A stretch of DNA of 64,000 nt from positions 5,589-69,588 of the forward strand of contig JANNWS010000075.1 of NCBI GenBank assembly GCA_031408575.1, in the 5' to 3' direction. A program made the translations under genes and the position numbers. Every line of letters begins with the position of its first letter. Position 1 is the stretch's first letter. The notes beneath the pieces were generated by a model, which ran no database searches, was not told where the DNA came from, and saw only the letters and a program-made list of their open reading frames with translations. Positions 17,486 to 25,876 of the stretch are shown one piece after another. Source of the DNA: Aliitabrizicola sp031408575 (GTDB lineage Bacteria; Pseudomonadota; Alphaproteobacteria; Rhodobacterales; Rhodobacteraceae).

Positions 17486-17488
17486 CGG

Positions 17489-18511
17489 CTACTCGGCAGC
17501 TTGCTGCGTCGGCGGGTCGGCAAAAACCGCGTCATAGCCGAACAAGGCCACAGATCCACCCGTATGCAGGAATACCACCCGTTCGCCCTTCTTGAACTGC
17601 CCCTTGCGGCAATAATCAATCAGACCGGCCGCGCCCTTGCCCGAGTAGACCGGGTCCAGCAAAATACCCTCCAGCTCTGCGAACATCCGGATCGCCTCCA
17701 ACGTGTCGGCCCGCGGCACACCGTAGCCTGCACCGACATATCCGGTATCCGCCACGACATCGCTGCGCGCCACAACGCCCGGGCAGCCCAGCTTTTCCGC
17801 CGTGCGCTGTGCCAATGCAAAGACGTTTTCTTCTTGCTTTTGCTGCGGTGCGCGCACCCCAAAGCCCAGCAGCGGGATCCCGGCATTGATTGCTTTCAAT
17901 CCGACGATCAAACCCGCCTGCGTGCCCGCGGAGCCGGTCGCGGTGACCAGATGATCAATGACGATCCCACGGTCATTGGCCTGTCCCACCAGTTCGAAGG
18001 CGCAGTTGACGTAACCAAGCGCGCCCGTCGGGTTCGATCCACCGCCCGGAATGATGTAGACCTTGCGACCCGCTGCCTGCATACCCTCGGCCACGGCCTC
18101 CATTTCGGCTTGCATGTCAACGCCTCCCGGACGTTTTTCAACCACTGCCCCATGCAGGTGATCCAGCAACACGTTGCCATTCAGATTGTAGTTGTGGTTG
18201 TTCGATCCGGTACGATCCTCCAGCAGGATATGGCAGGCCATTCCCAGCTTGGCCGAAAATGCGGCGGTCTGGCGGGCGTGGTTCGACTGCGTCGCCCCTT
18301 GGGTCATCACGACATCCGCGCCAAGGGCCTGCGCCTCGGCCATTAGGAATTCCAGCTTGCGTGTCTTGTTGCCGCCGGTGGACAGACCGGTGCAATCGTC
18401 GCGCTTGATCCAGATTTCCGGCCCGCCCAGCTCTTTGCTCAACCTGTCAAGCCGTTCCAGCGGGGTCGGCAGATGCGCCAGAAAAACGCGGGGAAAACGG
18501 GCGAGGTGCAT
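17489..18511 (-). CDS. cuyA: L-cysteate sulfo-lyase
   Basis: A 340-residue PLP enzyme of the D-cysteine desulfhydrase/ACC deaminase group. The PLP lysine is K49 in STGGNKTRKLEF. Segments such as MHLARFP, FLAHLPTPLERLDRL and IKRDDCTGLSTGGNKTRKL match roseobacter CuyA, which converts L-cysteate to pyruvate, sulfite and ammonia. The ATG at 18511 has AAGGA at seven bases and gives the CuyA-like N-terminus; an upstream ATG at 18526 is less likely. It is first in an operon reaching to hpsN and diverges from a LysR gene. No sulfite exporter is in view. Confidence 0.87.
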   Translation of the reverse strand: MHLARFPRVFLAHLPTPLERLDRLSKELGGPEIWIKRDDCTGLSTGGNKTRKLEFLMAEAQALGADVVMTQGATQSNHARQTAAFSAKLGMACHILLEDRTGSNNHNYNLNGNVLLDHLHGAVVEKRPGGVDMQAEMEAVAEGMQAAGRKVYIIPGGGSNPTGALGYVNCAFELVGQANDRGIVIDHLVTATGSAGTQAGLIVGLKAINAGIPLLGFGVRAPQQKQEENVFALAQRTAEKLGCPGVVARSDVVADTGYVGAGYGVPRADTLEAIRMFAELEGILLDPVYSGKGAAGLIDYCRKGQFKKGERVVFLHTGGSVALFGYDAVFADPPTQQAAE

Positions 18512-18591
18512 GGGAATGTCCTTCATAAACTTGTATGGTCAGACTATTGCAGACCAAATTCCGCCGTGCAAATTCGAAATATGCCAGTTAT

Positions 18592-18608
18592 TATGCAAGA
18601 CTTGCATA
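18592..18608. promoter_or_regulatory. Palindromic LysR-type operator between cuyA and lysR
   Basis: The sequence TATGCAAG-A-CTTGCATA has perfect 8-base arms and contains a T-N11-A core. It lies 14 bases upstream of the LysR start and about 80 bases upstream of cuyA, in their shared divergent promoter region. This is where a LysR regulator would autoregulate and activate the sulfonate operon. Confidence 0.6.
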
Positions 18609-18621
18609 TTATGAGGGCAAG

Positions 18622-19524
18622 ATGCGCCTTGAATGGTTGGAAGACTTGCTGGCCGTCGCCGAAACCGGCTCGTTCCAGGAAGCGGCAAGCAGCCGTCGGC
18701 TGACCCAGTCCGCTTTTTCGCGGCGTATTCAGCATATCGAAGACCAGATCGGCGTGGAACTGTTCGACCGAACCCGAAAGCCGGTATTGTTGCACCCCGC
18801 AATGGCGCAACAGCGCGACCAGATGGCCAAACTGGCCAATGATCTGCGCCAACTGGTGAATGATCTGCGGCGCGGCGAGCGGATGGCGCTGAACCGGATC
18901 ACGATTGCCAGTCAACACGCTTTGACCACTGCCCTGACGCCGCAGATCCTGAAAGGCATCCACGCAAGGCATGCAGATGTTCACGTCCGCCTGCGCTCGG
19001 CCAACCTTGATGAGTGTTTTGCGCTGTTGCTGTCACGGCAGGCCGACATCGCCCTTGTCTATCGCCTGCCGGACGAGCCCCATCCGATCGGCGCGAGTTT
19101 TGTCGAAACCGCGGTGATCGGAACCGACCAGCTGATCCCTGTCATCGCTTCTTTCGAGACGGCCGCCTTGCAATCATGTCTTGCCGCAGGCGAGTTGCCC
19201 TATATCGCCTATCCTGCGGAAGTGTTCCTTGGTCAGGCTCTGGAGCGTTTTGTTCTGCCACAGGTCAGAAACAGCATGCGCCCGGCGCCCAAGGCGGAAA
19301 CAGCCCTGACGCTGGCGGCACTTGAACTGGCGGCAGTCGGCATTGCTGTAGCCTGGGTGCCAGGCTCTTTGGCCAGACCGCGCATCGCGAGCGGAAGTCT
19401 TGCCGACCTGTCGGAAAGCTTGCCGTGTTATGGGTTGGAAGTGACCGCTGTCCGGCTTTTTGGCGATGCAGGTCCGATCGTAAAGTCGGTCTGGCAGAAA
19501 ATCGTGGAACCGCGCTTTGGGTAA
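18622..19524 (+). CDS. LysR-family regulator of the sulfonate operon (CuyR-like)
   Basis: A 300-residue LysR activator. The N-terminal winged helix (LAVAETGSFQEAASSRRLTQ, residues 8-27) is followed by the effector-binding domain. The ATG at 18622 (MRLEWLEDLL) gives the standard LysR start; the longer reading upstream runs through the operator. Divergent position next to cuyA, with a palindrome between them, makes it the likely regulator of the cuyA-hpsN operon. The inducer is unknown, probably cysteate or a related sulfonate. Confidence 0.88.
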   Translation: MRLEWLEDLLAVAETGSFQEAASSRRLTQSAFSRRIQHIEDQIGVELFDRTRKPVLLHPAMAQQRDQMAKLANDLRQLVNDLRRGERMALNRITIASQHALTTALTPQILKGIHARHADVHVRLRSANLDECFALLLSRQADIALVYRLPDEPHPIGASFVETAVIGTDQLIPVIASFETAALQSCLAAGELPYIAYPAEVFLGQALERFVLPQVRNSMRPAPKAETALTLAALELAAVGIAVAWVPGSLARPRIASGSLADLSESLPCYGLEVTAVRLFGDAGPIVKSVWQKIVEPRFG

Positions 19525-19611
19525 GCCTGACCTTTTGGTTGAAACCGGATGCTGCCGTTTGATCGTCAGTTGAAAGCTGGGCGAAAACCGGGGTTACACA
19601 CCGGGGGGCCG

Positions 19612-19646
19612 CGAAACCCGGCCCGCGCGGGGCGGGCCGGGTTTCG
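19612..19646. terminator. Bidirectional terminator between lysR and the esterase gene
   Basis: A perfect 15-bp stem (CGAAACCCGGCCCGC, 19612-19626, with its complement at 19632-19646) and a 5-base loop. It ends in TTTCG followed by TCTT. It lies between two converging genes. Confidence 0.7.
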
Positions 19647-19658
19647 TCTTGCCAACCG

Positions 19659-20807
19659 TCACCGCTTTTCATGCTGCAAGAAGAACCGCATCATCTCTGC
19701 CGAGGCATCCGGGCCTGTCGGGTCGGTGTAGCTGCCTTGTGCTGCACCGCCTGACCAGGCGTGGCCCGCGCCACTGATCGACCAGTGTTCGCAGATCGAT
19801 CGCCCGTCAGCATCTGTGTGCCGGGTCTGGTGAAAACTGCGGCCACCGGGGGCGGTGCCGGTTGTGGTGATCGCGGCCGTTTTCGGCAGACCGCCGAGCG
19901 CCTGCTGCGCCACGGCGGTGCCGTTGCGCGGATGAACGGTCGTGTCTGCATCGCCGTGAAAGACAATCATCGGAACCGAATGCGCGTCGGAATGGCCTGC
20001 CGCACCCGTTCGCATTACACCGAACGCCGTGACGACATCGCTGGCCGCACCAATGGGCAGGCCGGAATGCACGCCCGCTGCGCTGTACAGATCAGGATAG
20101 GCCGCCGCAAGAATGGCCGCCGCAGCCCCGCCCGCCGACAGACCGGCGACATAGACGCGGGCGGGGTCGGCGCCATGATCACGCAAAACTGCGCGGGTGA
20201 TGCCCGCGATCAGGGCCGGTTCGCCCCGGTCGCGGCCCTGATCCTGCGGGTTGAACCAGTTCCAGCATTTGCTGGCATTGGCAGAGGCGGGCTGGGCCGG
20301 ATAGGCGACAAGGCAGCCATACTCCTCTGCCAGGTGGTTCATCCCGGTTCCGGTGGCGAAATCATCCGGCGACTGGGTGCAGCCGTGCAGCATGATGATC
20401 AGCGGCATCGGTTGATCGCTGGCGGCAGCGGGCCGGTAAAGCTTGTACTCTCGCGCGCCCTCGGGGCCGGAATAGCTGTGGGTGGTAAAGGATGCACCGT
20501 CGGGCGCAGCCGGCGGTGTGACCTGTGCGCTGTGGCCGGGCATGCCGCCCGACTGGATCCGGCGCAGCGTTTCAGCCAGCGGCGTGCGGGTTTGGGTGGC
20601 GCGTTTTCGGCGCGGTTTGACCGTTTGTTCCGGCGGTTGCACGCGCTCGAACACACCTTCGATTACATCACCTGTGGCTTCGGGTGCGAGTGTGGCTGCG
20701 TCGACCGGGGCAAGAATGGCGCGGATCAGGGCAGTTGCCTCGGTCAGCTTGCCGGCACCGGTCAGGCGGGTTGCGTCGGCCATGCCGCGCGCGAGAGGAT
20801 TTTTCAT
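19659..20807 (-). CDS. PHB depolymerase family esterase
   Basis: A 382-residue alpha/beta hydrolase of the poly(3-hydroxybutyrate) depolymerase/esterase family. The oxyanion segment MLHGCTQSPDDFATGTGMN, nucleophile GLSAGGAAA, acid HGDADTTV and C-terminal histidine GAGHAWSGG are visible. The first 120 residues are low-complexity linker without a clear signal peptide, so it may be cytoplasmic or exported by another route. The ATG at 20807 gives the usual family start (MKNPLARGM). It follows a ribbon-helix-helix regulator gene. The natural substrate (PHB oligomers or another ester) cannot be told. Confidence 0.85.
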   Translation of the reverse strand: MKNPLARGMADATRLTGAGKLTEATALIRAILAPVDAATLAPEATGDVIEGVFERVQPPEQTVKPRRKRATQTRTPLAETLRRIQSGGMPGHSAQVTPPAAPDGASFTTHSYSGPEGAREYKLYRPAAASDQPMPLIIMLHGCTQSPDDFATGTGMNHLAEEYGCLVAYPAQPASANASKCWNWFNPQDQGRDRGEPALIAGITRAVLRDHGADPARVYVAGLSAGGAAAAILAAAYPDLYSAAGVHSGLPIGAASDVVTAFGVMRTGAAGHSDAHSVPMIVFHGDADTTVHPRNGTAVAQQALGGLPKTAAITTTGTAPGGRSFHQTRHTDADGRSICEHWSISGAGHAWSGGAAQGSYTDPTGPDASAEMMRFFLQHEKR

Positions 20808-20829
20808 CTTGGGCTTTCTTGGGGGGGGG

Positions 20830-21261
20830 TCAGGAAAGGCGGTCGGCAAGAGCCGCCTTTATGGCGTCGCTGGTCTGTAACGCACCAAGCACGAAAAGGT
20901 TCGCAATCGTCGCGCGAGCAAGGTCGGGGGTGACATCAGGGGAGATGACCGCAAGCCCCAGCACCCGGATGTCGAGCATGGTGCCTGCGCTGCGGGCCGC
21001 CTCAAGTTCGGCCCGTGTCAGGGTTCGCAGGCCCATGTCGACGCTGCGGCGGGTGGCGGCCTGACGCACCGTATCCGCATGTCGGTCAATCTGGTTGCGG
21101 ATCGCGGTTCGGATGAAGTCGCTGCGGTTGGAGTAAAAGCCTTCCTGCACTAAAAGCTCGATCTTACCCAGATCAATATAACCGAGGTTGATCGTCAGCT
21201 TTTCACTGTCGGGCGTCTTGGCGGGGCGCGACTGTGGCCCGCTGTCTTTGACGATATGCAT
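20830..21261 (-). CDS. Ribbon-helix-helix (CopG-like) transcriptional regulator
   Basis: A 143-residue protein. An N-terminal ribbon-helix-helix (KLTINLGYIDLGKIELLVQ followed by YSNRSDFIRTAIRNQI) binds DNA as a dimer in this family. The remainder is a helical domain of unknown role. The ATG at 21261 has AGGGA at six bases. It is directly upstream of the PHB-depolymerase-like gene, with a nine-G run in the 22-base gap, and probably controls that gene and itself. Confidence 0.82.
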   Translation of the reverse strand: MHIVKDSGPQSRPAKTPDSEKLTINLGYIDLGKIELLVQEGFYSNRSDFIRTAIRNQIDRHADTVRQAATRRSVDMGLRTLTRAELEAARSAGTMLDIRVLGLAVISPDVTPDLARATIANLFVLGALQTSDAIKAALADRLS

Positions 21262-21274
21262 TATACATCCCTAG

Positions 21275-21292
21275 ACCATCTGTATGGATGGT
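21275..21292 (-). promoter_or_regulatory. Candidate operator and promoter of the RHH gene
   Basis: The inverted repeat ACCATC-TGTATG-GATGGT lies 14-31 bases upstream of the RHH start. On the minus strand a possible promoter (TTGAAC, 17 bases, CATATA) ends next to it, so a bound repressor could block transcription. This is consistent with autoregulation. Confidence 0.4.
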
Positions 21293-21366
21293 ATATGGCG
21301 GGGTTGCCGCACTTGTTCAACCCCTGTCATCGCAAATTGAATCGGGGATGCCAGCGGCGCGCAGGG

Positions 21367-22614
21367 TCAGGCGGCGTAGCGCACCGGCCAGGCTTGCGGC
21401 ACGGCGCCGCCGCGAAAATCGGGGCCAGCGCCGAAATCGAGCGCGTCGCGGCGCAGAATCTGACGGGCGATCTCTGGCACCATGACGCGGGCGATGTGGC
21501 GGCCGAGGCATTCGTGCAGGCCCTGGCCATAGGTGAAAGCGTCGCTTTGGTCGCGGGTTGGGTCGAAGTGGTCGGGGGCGGGAAATCCGGCCGGGTCGAA
21601 CATGGCGGATTGGGTGACGGCCAGCACCGTGGTGCCGGGGGCGATCTTGGCGGCGTGGGTGGTGCCGCCGGAAAGTTCGGTCGAACGGTGGCAAAGGCGG
21701 AAGAAATACGGGAAGGCGGGGTTAAAGCGCAGCGCCTCGTACACATGGCCGTCAACCGCAGCGGCGGTGTCGGATTTTGCCGCGAGGGTGGCAGCTGCAA
21801 GGCGGGCGGGGTCTTGCGCCAGCGTGGCAAGTGCGTTGCACACGGCGTGCGAGGTGGTCTCGACTGCGCCGATCAACAGGCCACCGACGTTGAAGATCAC
21901 GTCGCGCAGCCCGAACTTCGTTGCATCGCTGAAGCTGAGCCGCAGCAAGCGCGACACGGGATCGGTCGCATCGCTGCCGAGTTTCACTGCAAGGCTGCGC
22001 CGGGCGATCAGGCGGCCAAGATAGAAGCCCATGCTGATATTGGCGCTTTTGCGGTTTGCCACGATCCCGTCCTGATCGATGCCGGGCGCGACGGAATCAA
22101 ATGGCTGGTTCCAGAAGGCGTCCTGCTGGTTCCAGTAGGACCAGTCGATCAGCTTGTCGGGGTTGGACTTGTCAAAACCGAACCAGTCCTGCACCAGCCG
22201 CACCGGAACACCGCGCGTGACGGCACGCACAAGGTCGATGTTGCCCTTTGCGTCGTTCAGCGCATCGCGGGCAGCAGCCCCGATCCAGTCGCGCATCCGG
22301 GGAATATCTTCGACATCAAGGATGGATTTCATCACCGATTTGTCGCGCCAATGGGTCGCCGTATCGTCCTGCGCCATAAAGTAGCCGCCCTGCTTTGGTG
22401 CATACAGATCGACACCAAAGCAGTCATGGCGGCGCAGGATCAGCGTGCAGTCGGCGTGCCGTGTGGCAAGGGTCAGCTCGGGCAGCACGACGATGGGCCG
22501 CTCAGTGCGCAATTCCGCCAGAAAGGGCAGGGGTTCGCCGAAGATCATGCGGCGGACGTAGGCCCAGCGTTGGGCCGGGGGCAGCGCATCGAGGTGGTTC
22601 AGATACTGGCCCAT
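21367..22614 (-). CDS. Cytochrome P450
   Basis: A 415-residue soluble bacterial P450. The ExxR motif (EALR, near 281), the heme-ligand loop FTYGQGLHECLGRH with the proximal cysteine near 369, and an I-helix segment with acidic/Thr residues (GAVETTSH) are present. The electron donor and substrate are unknown; no ferredoxin gene adjoins. It is the last gene of a five-gene operon and starts 11 bases after the di-heme cytochrome gene. Confidence 0.92.
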   Translation of the reverse strand: MGQYLNHLDALPPAQRWAYVRRMIFGEPLPFLAELRTERPIVVLPELTLATRHADCTLILRRHDCFGVDLYAPKQGGYFMAQDDTATHWRDKSVMKSILDVEDIPRMRDWIGAAARDALNDAKGNIDLVRAVTRGVPVRLVQDWFGFDKSNPDKLIDWSYWNQQDAFWNQPFDSVAPGIDQDGIVANRKSANISMGFYLGRLIARRSLAVKLGSDATDPVSRLLRLSFSDATKFGLRDVIFNVGGLLIGAVETTSHAVCNALATLAQDPARLAAATLAAKSDTAAAVDGHVYEALRFNPAFPYFFRLCHRSTELSGGTTHAAKIAPGTTVLAVTQSAMFDPAGFPAPDHFDPTRDQSDAFTYGQGLHECLGRHIARVMVPEIARQILRRDALDFGAGPDFRGGAVPQAWPVRYAA

Positions 22615-22625
22615 CTGCCGCGTCC

Positions 22626-24455
22626 TTACAGGGATTTCATGTATTCGATCAGTGCCATCCGGTCGTCTTCTGTCAGTTGGCCGACGCCATAGACATGGCC
22701 CTGCCGGCTGTTGCCGGCGAGCGGCGCGCCATCGGCATCGACCGTGTTCAGAAAAAAAAAGCCACCGCTTGCGGGTTTGGTCGTCTCGTATCCCACCCTG
22801 ACCGGATCGAAGGCGCGGTTGCCAACCCAGAAGCCCGGCATCCGCTGTGCGGGCGGCAGCAAAAGCTCGTAAAGCGACGCGACCGATCCGTTATGCAGGT
22901 AGGGGGCGGTGGCCCAGATGCCATCCAGCGGGCGGGCCTTGTAGGCCAGCGTATCCTCTTGGGTGTCGGGCGACAGGCAGCGGGTCTGATCCTCGGATCT
23001 GGGAACGTTGAAATCGAGGGCGAAGTCCACCTCGGGCAATTCCCGCAGGCCGAAGAAGTTGCGAAAGCCGATCCGCACGATGTCTTTCTTGTTGCCCAGC
23101 AGCGCGCCGACGACCGCCGTTTCCAGCATGGCGGCGACGCGTGCCGTGTCGCCAAACGGCTCACCCGCCGTGTGATCGGTGCCTTTCATCGCCCCCGTCG
23201 GGCCTTCGTAGACGTAGGCGTTGCAGGCCATCCAGATGTCGGTCAGGTTCTCGCGCCCGTCTGCAATCGTCGTGCGGAACAGCGACATCCGTTCGGTCGG
23301 CTGCGTGGCGCGGCCTTTGGGCGCTTCGGTGTGGCAACTGGCGCAGTTGGCGTCGAACAGCGCGTCACCACGGGCGCGCAACCTGGGATCAATCGCGGGG
23401 AAATGCGACGGCCAGACCGGCGCGTCAAGATCGCGCAACTGGTGCTCCATGCTGTCAAGGCTGGCGCTACGCACGCTGGAGGTGTAGCCGCGCAGCCGGT
23501 CGATCGGGCCGTTCTGCAGGGTGATGACCACCTCGCCGAACACGCCCAGCACCTCGCCGGTGTTGCGGCCAAGTGCGCCGTATTCAAACGGATCGCCGGG
23601 CAGCTCGAACCGGCTGTTCTTGGCCAGGCCGTTCCACTGCACCCGCTCCTGATTGGAGATGCCCCAGAGAAAGGGATAGCTGACCGGCGCGTTCGACGGG
23701 TTGCCTTCGGTCGCAGGCGCACCGGTGAACATCAGCACCTTGTTGAGGATATGCCCCACCGCATCAAGCCGCCCGAAGCCGTAGCGCATCGGCGTTTCAT
23801 TCATCACATCGGTCTTTTGCTGCCACGCCAGATGCTGGGCAAATGCGGCATCAAGCTTGGCGCGGTTGGCGGGAGTGTCCCTGCCCGCCAGGACTTTGAC
23901 GTTGAAGCGGCCCCATTTCGCGGGATCTGACCGGGTGGCGGCAAGCGAGGCGTCAACAGCCTCGACGAAACTTTGGAAATCCAGCAGGTTCGGGCCGCCG
24001 TCGATGGTGGTCGTGACACCGCCGTAGGTCATCCGTGCGGTGTGGCAGGCCGAACAGTTCAGGCCGACCCACGGCTCGGCGGTCTTCTTGCCCCCCGGTT
24101 GGCCGTCATACTAGCGCAGTCCGGTCACGCGAAACGCGGTATCGGGCTGCTGGTCATGGGCAAAGCCGATTGGCAGGGTACTTGGGCTGGCGTCGGGCGG
24201 GCTGAGAAAGCCGAACGAGGTCAGGTTGTCCATTGCCGAAAAGGGTTCCGTGCTGCCGGCCTGTTCCAAGGCATTGAACCACGCGACCGGCATCAACCGC
24301 GAGCCTTGTGTGCCCCAGTACCACGCGCCGCGTTCGTTGCCGGACCAGCCCTGTGCGCGCGTTGCGATGTCATCGGTATCCCAGCGGCAGGCGGCAAGCG
24401 CGCCAAGCAGGGCAAGTGGCACGAGGGGAAGCAGGCGCAGGGACGATCTGTGCAT
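22626..24455 (-). pseudogene. Di-heme c-type cytochrome lipoprotein (peroxidase/RoxA-like), interrupted by an in-frame TAG
   Basis: Read through an in-frame TAG at 24111-24113 (codon 115), this gene encodes about 608 residues with no frame change. The first part has a lipoprotein signal (LLGALAACRWD). After the stop come the first heme motif CSACH (near 134) and, 237 residues on, the second, CASCH (near 371). The two-heme layout fits the cytochrome c peroxidase/MauG/RoxA superfamily; the motif pair and size recall rubber-oxygenase-like proteins, but substrate is open. As written, translation from the signal stops before either heme; an internal ATG at 24032 would lack the signal and first heme. 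The TAG may be a mutation (for example TGG or CAG to TAG) or a sequencing error. Confidence 0.8.
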
Positions 24456-24502
24456 CGGCGTCGGTCCTTCGTTCAGCCTGTTTTTTGGCAGATTGGTCGT
24501 GG

Positions 24503-25876
24503 TCAGTTCTTGACGCCCTTTATGGCGCGCAGCGCGCCGTCAATATCGGCCTCTGGGTTGAGTATAATTCCTTGCGTCGCCTGAAACTGGGTCGTGGCGC
24601 GCAGCGTGCGCGCACCGAGGTAGCCGTCGATCACGCCCACCGGATAGCCTTCTTCGGTCAGCAGCCGCTGCAACTCGCGCACCGCAGGATCACCGATCAG
24701 GCTTTCGGCGGCACTGCCTGCGGCGGCAAAGCCGATCACCGTGCCATCCGCCATCATCGCAACGCCGCGCAGGCCATCGGCACTAAGGGCCAGCGCGCCG
24801 GGAAGCGCGGGCAGGGTGATCGAGCCCACTTTTTCCAGCGACGCCGCTGCGGGGTTAAGCGCGTATTGGATCACCTCGTCGGAATAGAGGCTGCCCAGCC
24901 AGATCACGCCACGGTCGCAACTGCTGGCCAAAAGGCCCGAGGGGCGCAGGCCGCTTCCGGTCTGTACCGTGGCCGCAGCACCGGGGCGCAGCCTGAGACG
25001 TGGCTCGACCTCGGTCAGCAGGTTAAGCGCACGAAAGTATTCGACATACTCGACCAGCATCAGCCGGTCCCGGTTGCGGTCGGAAATCAGGAACGACGGA
25101 TCGGTTCCGCCATCGCAGCGCTGGTTCGACAGCAGCGCATCGACGGTAAAGGGTTCCAGCGGTGTGGCGGATTTGGGCTGGGCACCGCTGCCCGCGACGC
25201 GCCGGTCTGCCCCCGCGTCAACCGCAAGCAACGACGGTTCAGCCGAAAGGTTCAGAAAAACGATGCCGAGGGCCGTATCAAACCATGCCTTGCTGACCCC
25301 GCGCGCCGCCAGCGCCACGCGCGGCGACGGCAGAAACACCGGGGCTTGCGGGGTGTTGACATCGACGACGCGGAAATCGCCCATTGCCTTTTCGGTCCCA
25401 TAGTCGCCAATCGCGATCAGCCCTGCACCGGCCCAACTGAGCGTCGGATGGGCAAGCCCGGTTTCTGACATGACCTGACCCAGCGGCGACAGATCCGGCC
25501 CCAGCACCAGGATGCGCGTCTGTTGGGCATCGCGTCCGATGATGAATACGGTTCCGTCATCGGGGCTTACCAGAACATCGTCAGGTATCAGGCCAAGCGG
25601 CGCTTCGGCTTCGACGATCAGTGTGGCCTGTGACAGCCGCAGAATGCGGCCGTCTTCGGGTGTTTCGCCAAGGATCACGAACATATGATCGCCATCCAGT
25701 GAAAGCCCAATAGGGCCAGCCGGCATGATTTGTGCGGCGGTCTGTGCCAGCAAACCAGCCGGCTGAAATGTCGTTTCAACAGGGCCGGATTCGGCAAGGC
25801 CGGCCAGAGGCCACAGTGCCGCGACGCATAGCACGCCCAAACGACGCAGGTCGTCAGTTCTGCAGATTGAAATCAT
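24503..25876 (-). CDS. Secreted beta-propeller-like protein with C-terminal peptidoglycan-binding domain
   Basis: A 457-residue exported protein. A signal peptide (about residues 1-28) is followed by roughly 350 residues of repeated strand-turn patterns like those of beta-propellers, with spaced DG and SPD loops. A C-terminal peptidoglycan-binding-1 domain ends it (VRELQRLLTEEGYPVGVIDG onward, about 400-455). No catalytic residues are recognisable. Its start overlaps the upstream trypsin-like gene by 23 bases. It may anchor or organise the neighbouring secreted enzymes at the cell wall; this is inference. Confidence 0.72.
   Translation of the reverse strand: MISICRTDDLRRLGVLCVAALWPLAGLAESGPVETTFQPAGLLAQTAAQIMPAGPIGLSLDGDHMFVILGETPEDGRILRLSQATLIVEAEAPLGLIPDDVLVSPDDGTVFIIGRDAQQTRILVLGPDLSPLGQVMSETGLAHPTLSWAGAGLIAIGDYGTEKAMGDFRVVDVNTPQAPVFLPSPRVALAARGVSKAWFDTALGIVFLNLSAEPSLLAVDAGADRRVAGSGAQPKSATPLEPFTVDALLSNQRCDGGTDPSFLISDRNRDRLMLVEYVEYFRALNLLTEVEPRLRLRPGAAATVQTGSGLRPSGLLASSCDRGVIWLGSLYSDEVIQYALNPAAASLEKVGSITLPALPGALALSADGLRGVAMMADGTVIGFAAAGSAAESLIGDPAVRELQRLLTEEGYPVGVIDGYLGARTLRATTQFQATQGIILNPEADIDGALRAIKGVKN

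Noticed and set aside
22751..22759. Run of nine A in the cytochrome gene as a phase-variation tract
   Set aside because: The gene reads correctly through it and there is no evidence of length variation.
21256..23930. Long plus-strand frames opposite the P450 and cytochrome genes
   Set aside because: They are shadows: the minus strand has the heme-binding motifs of P450 and cytochrome c.
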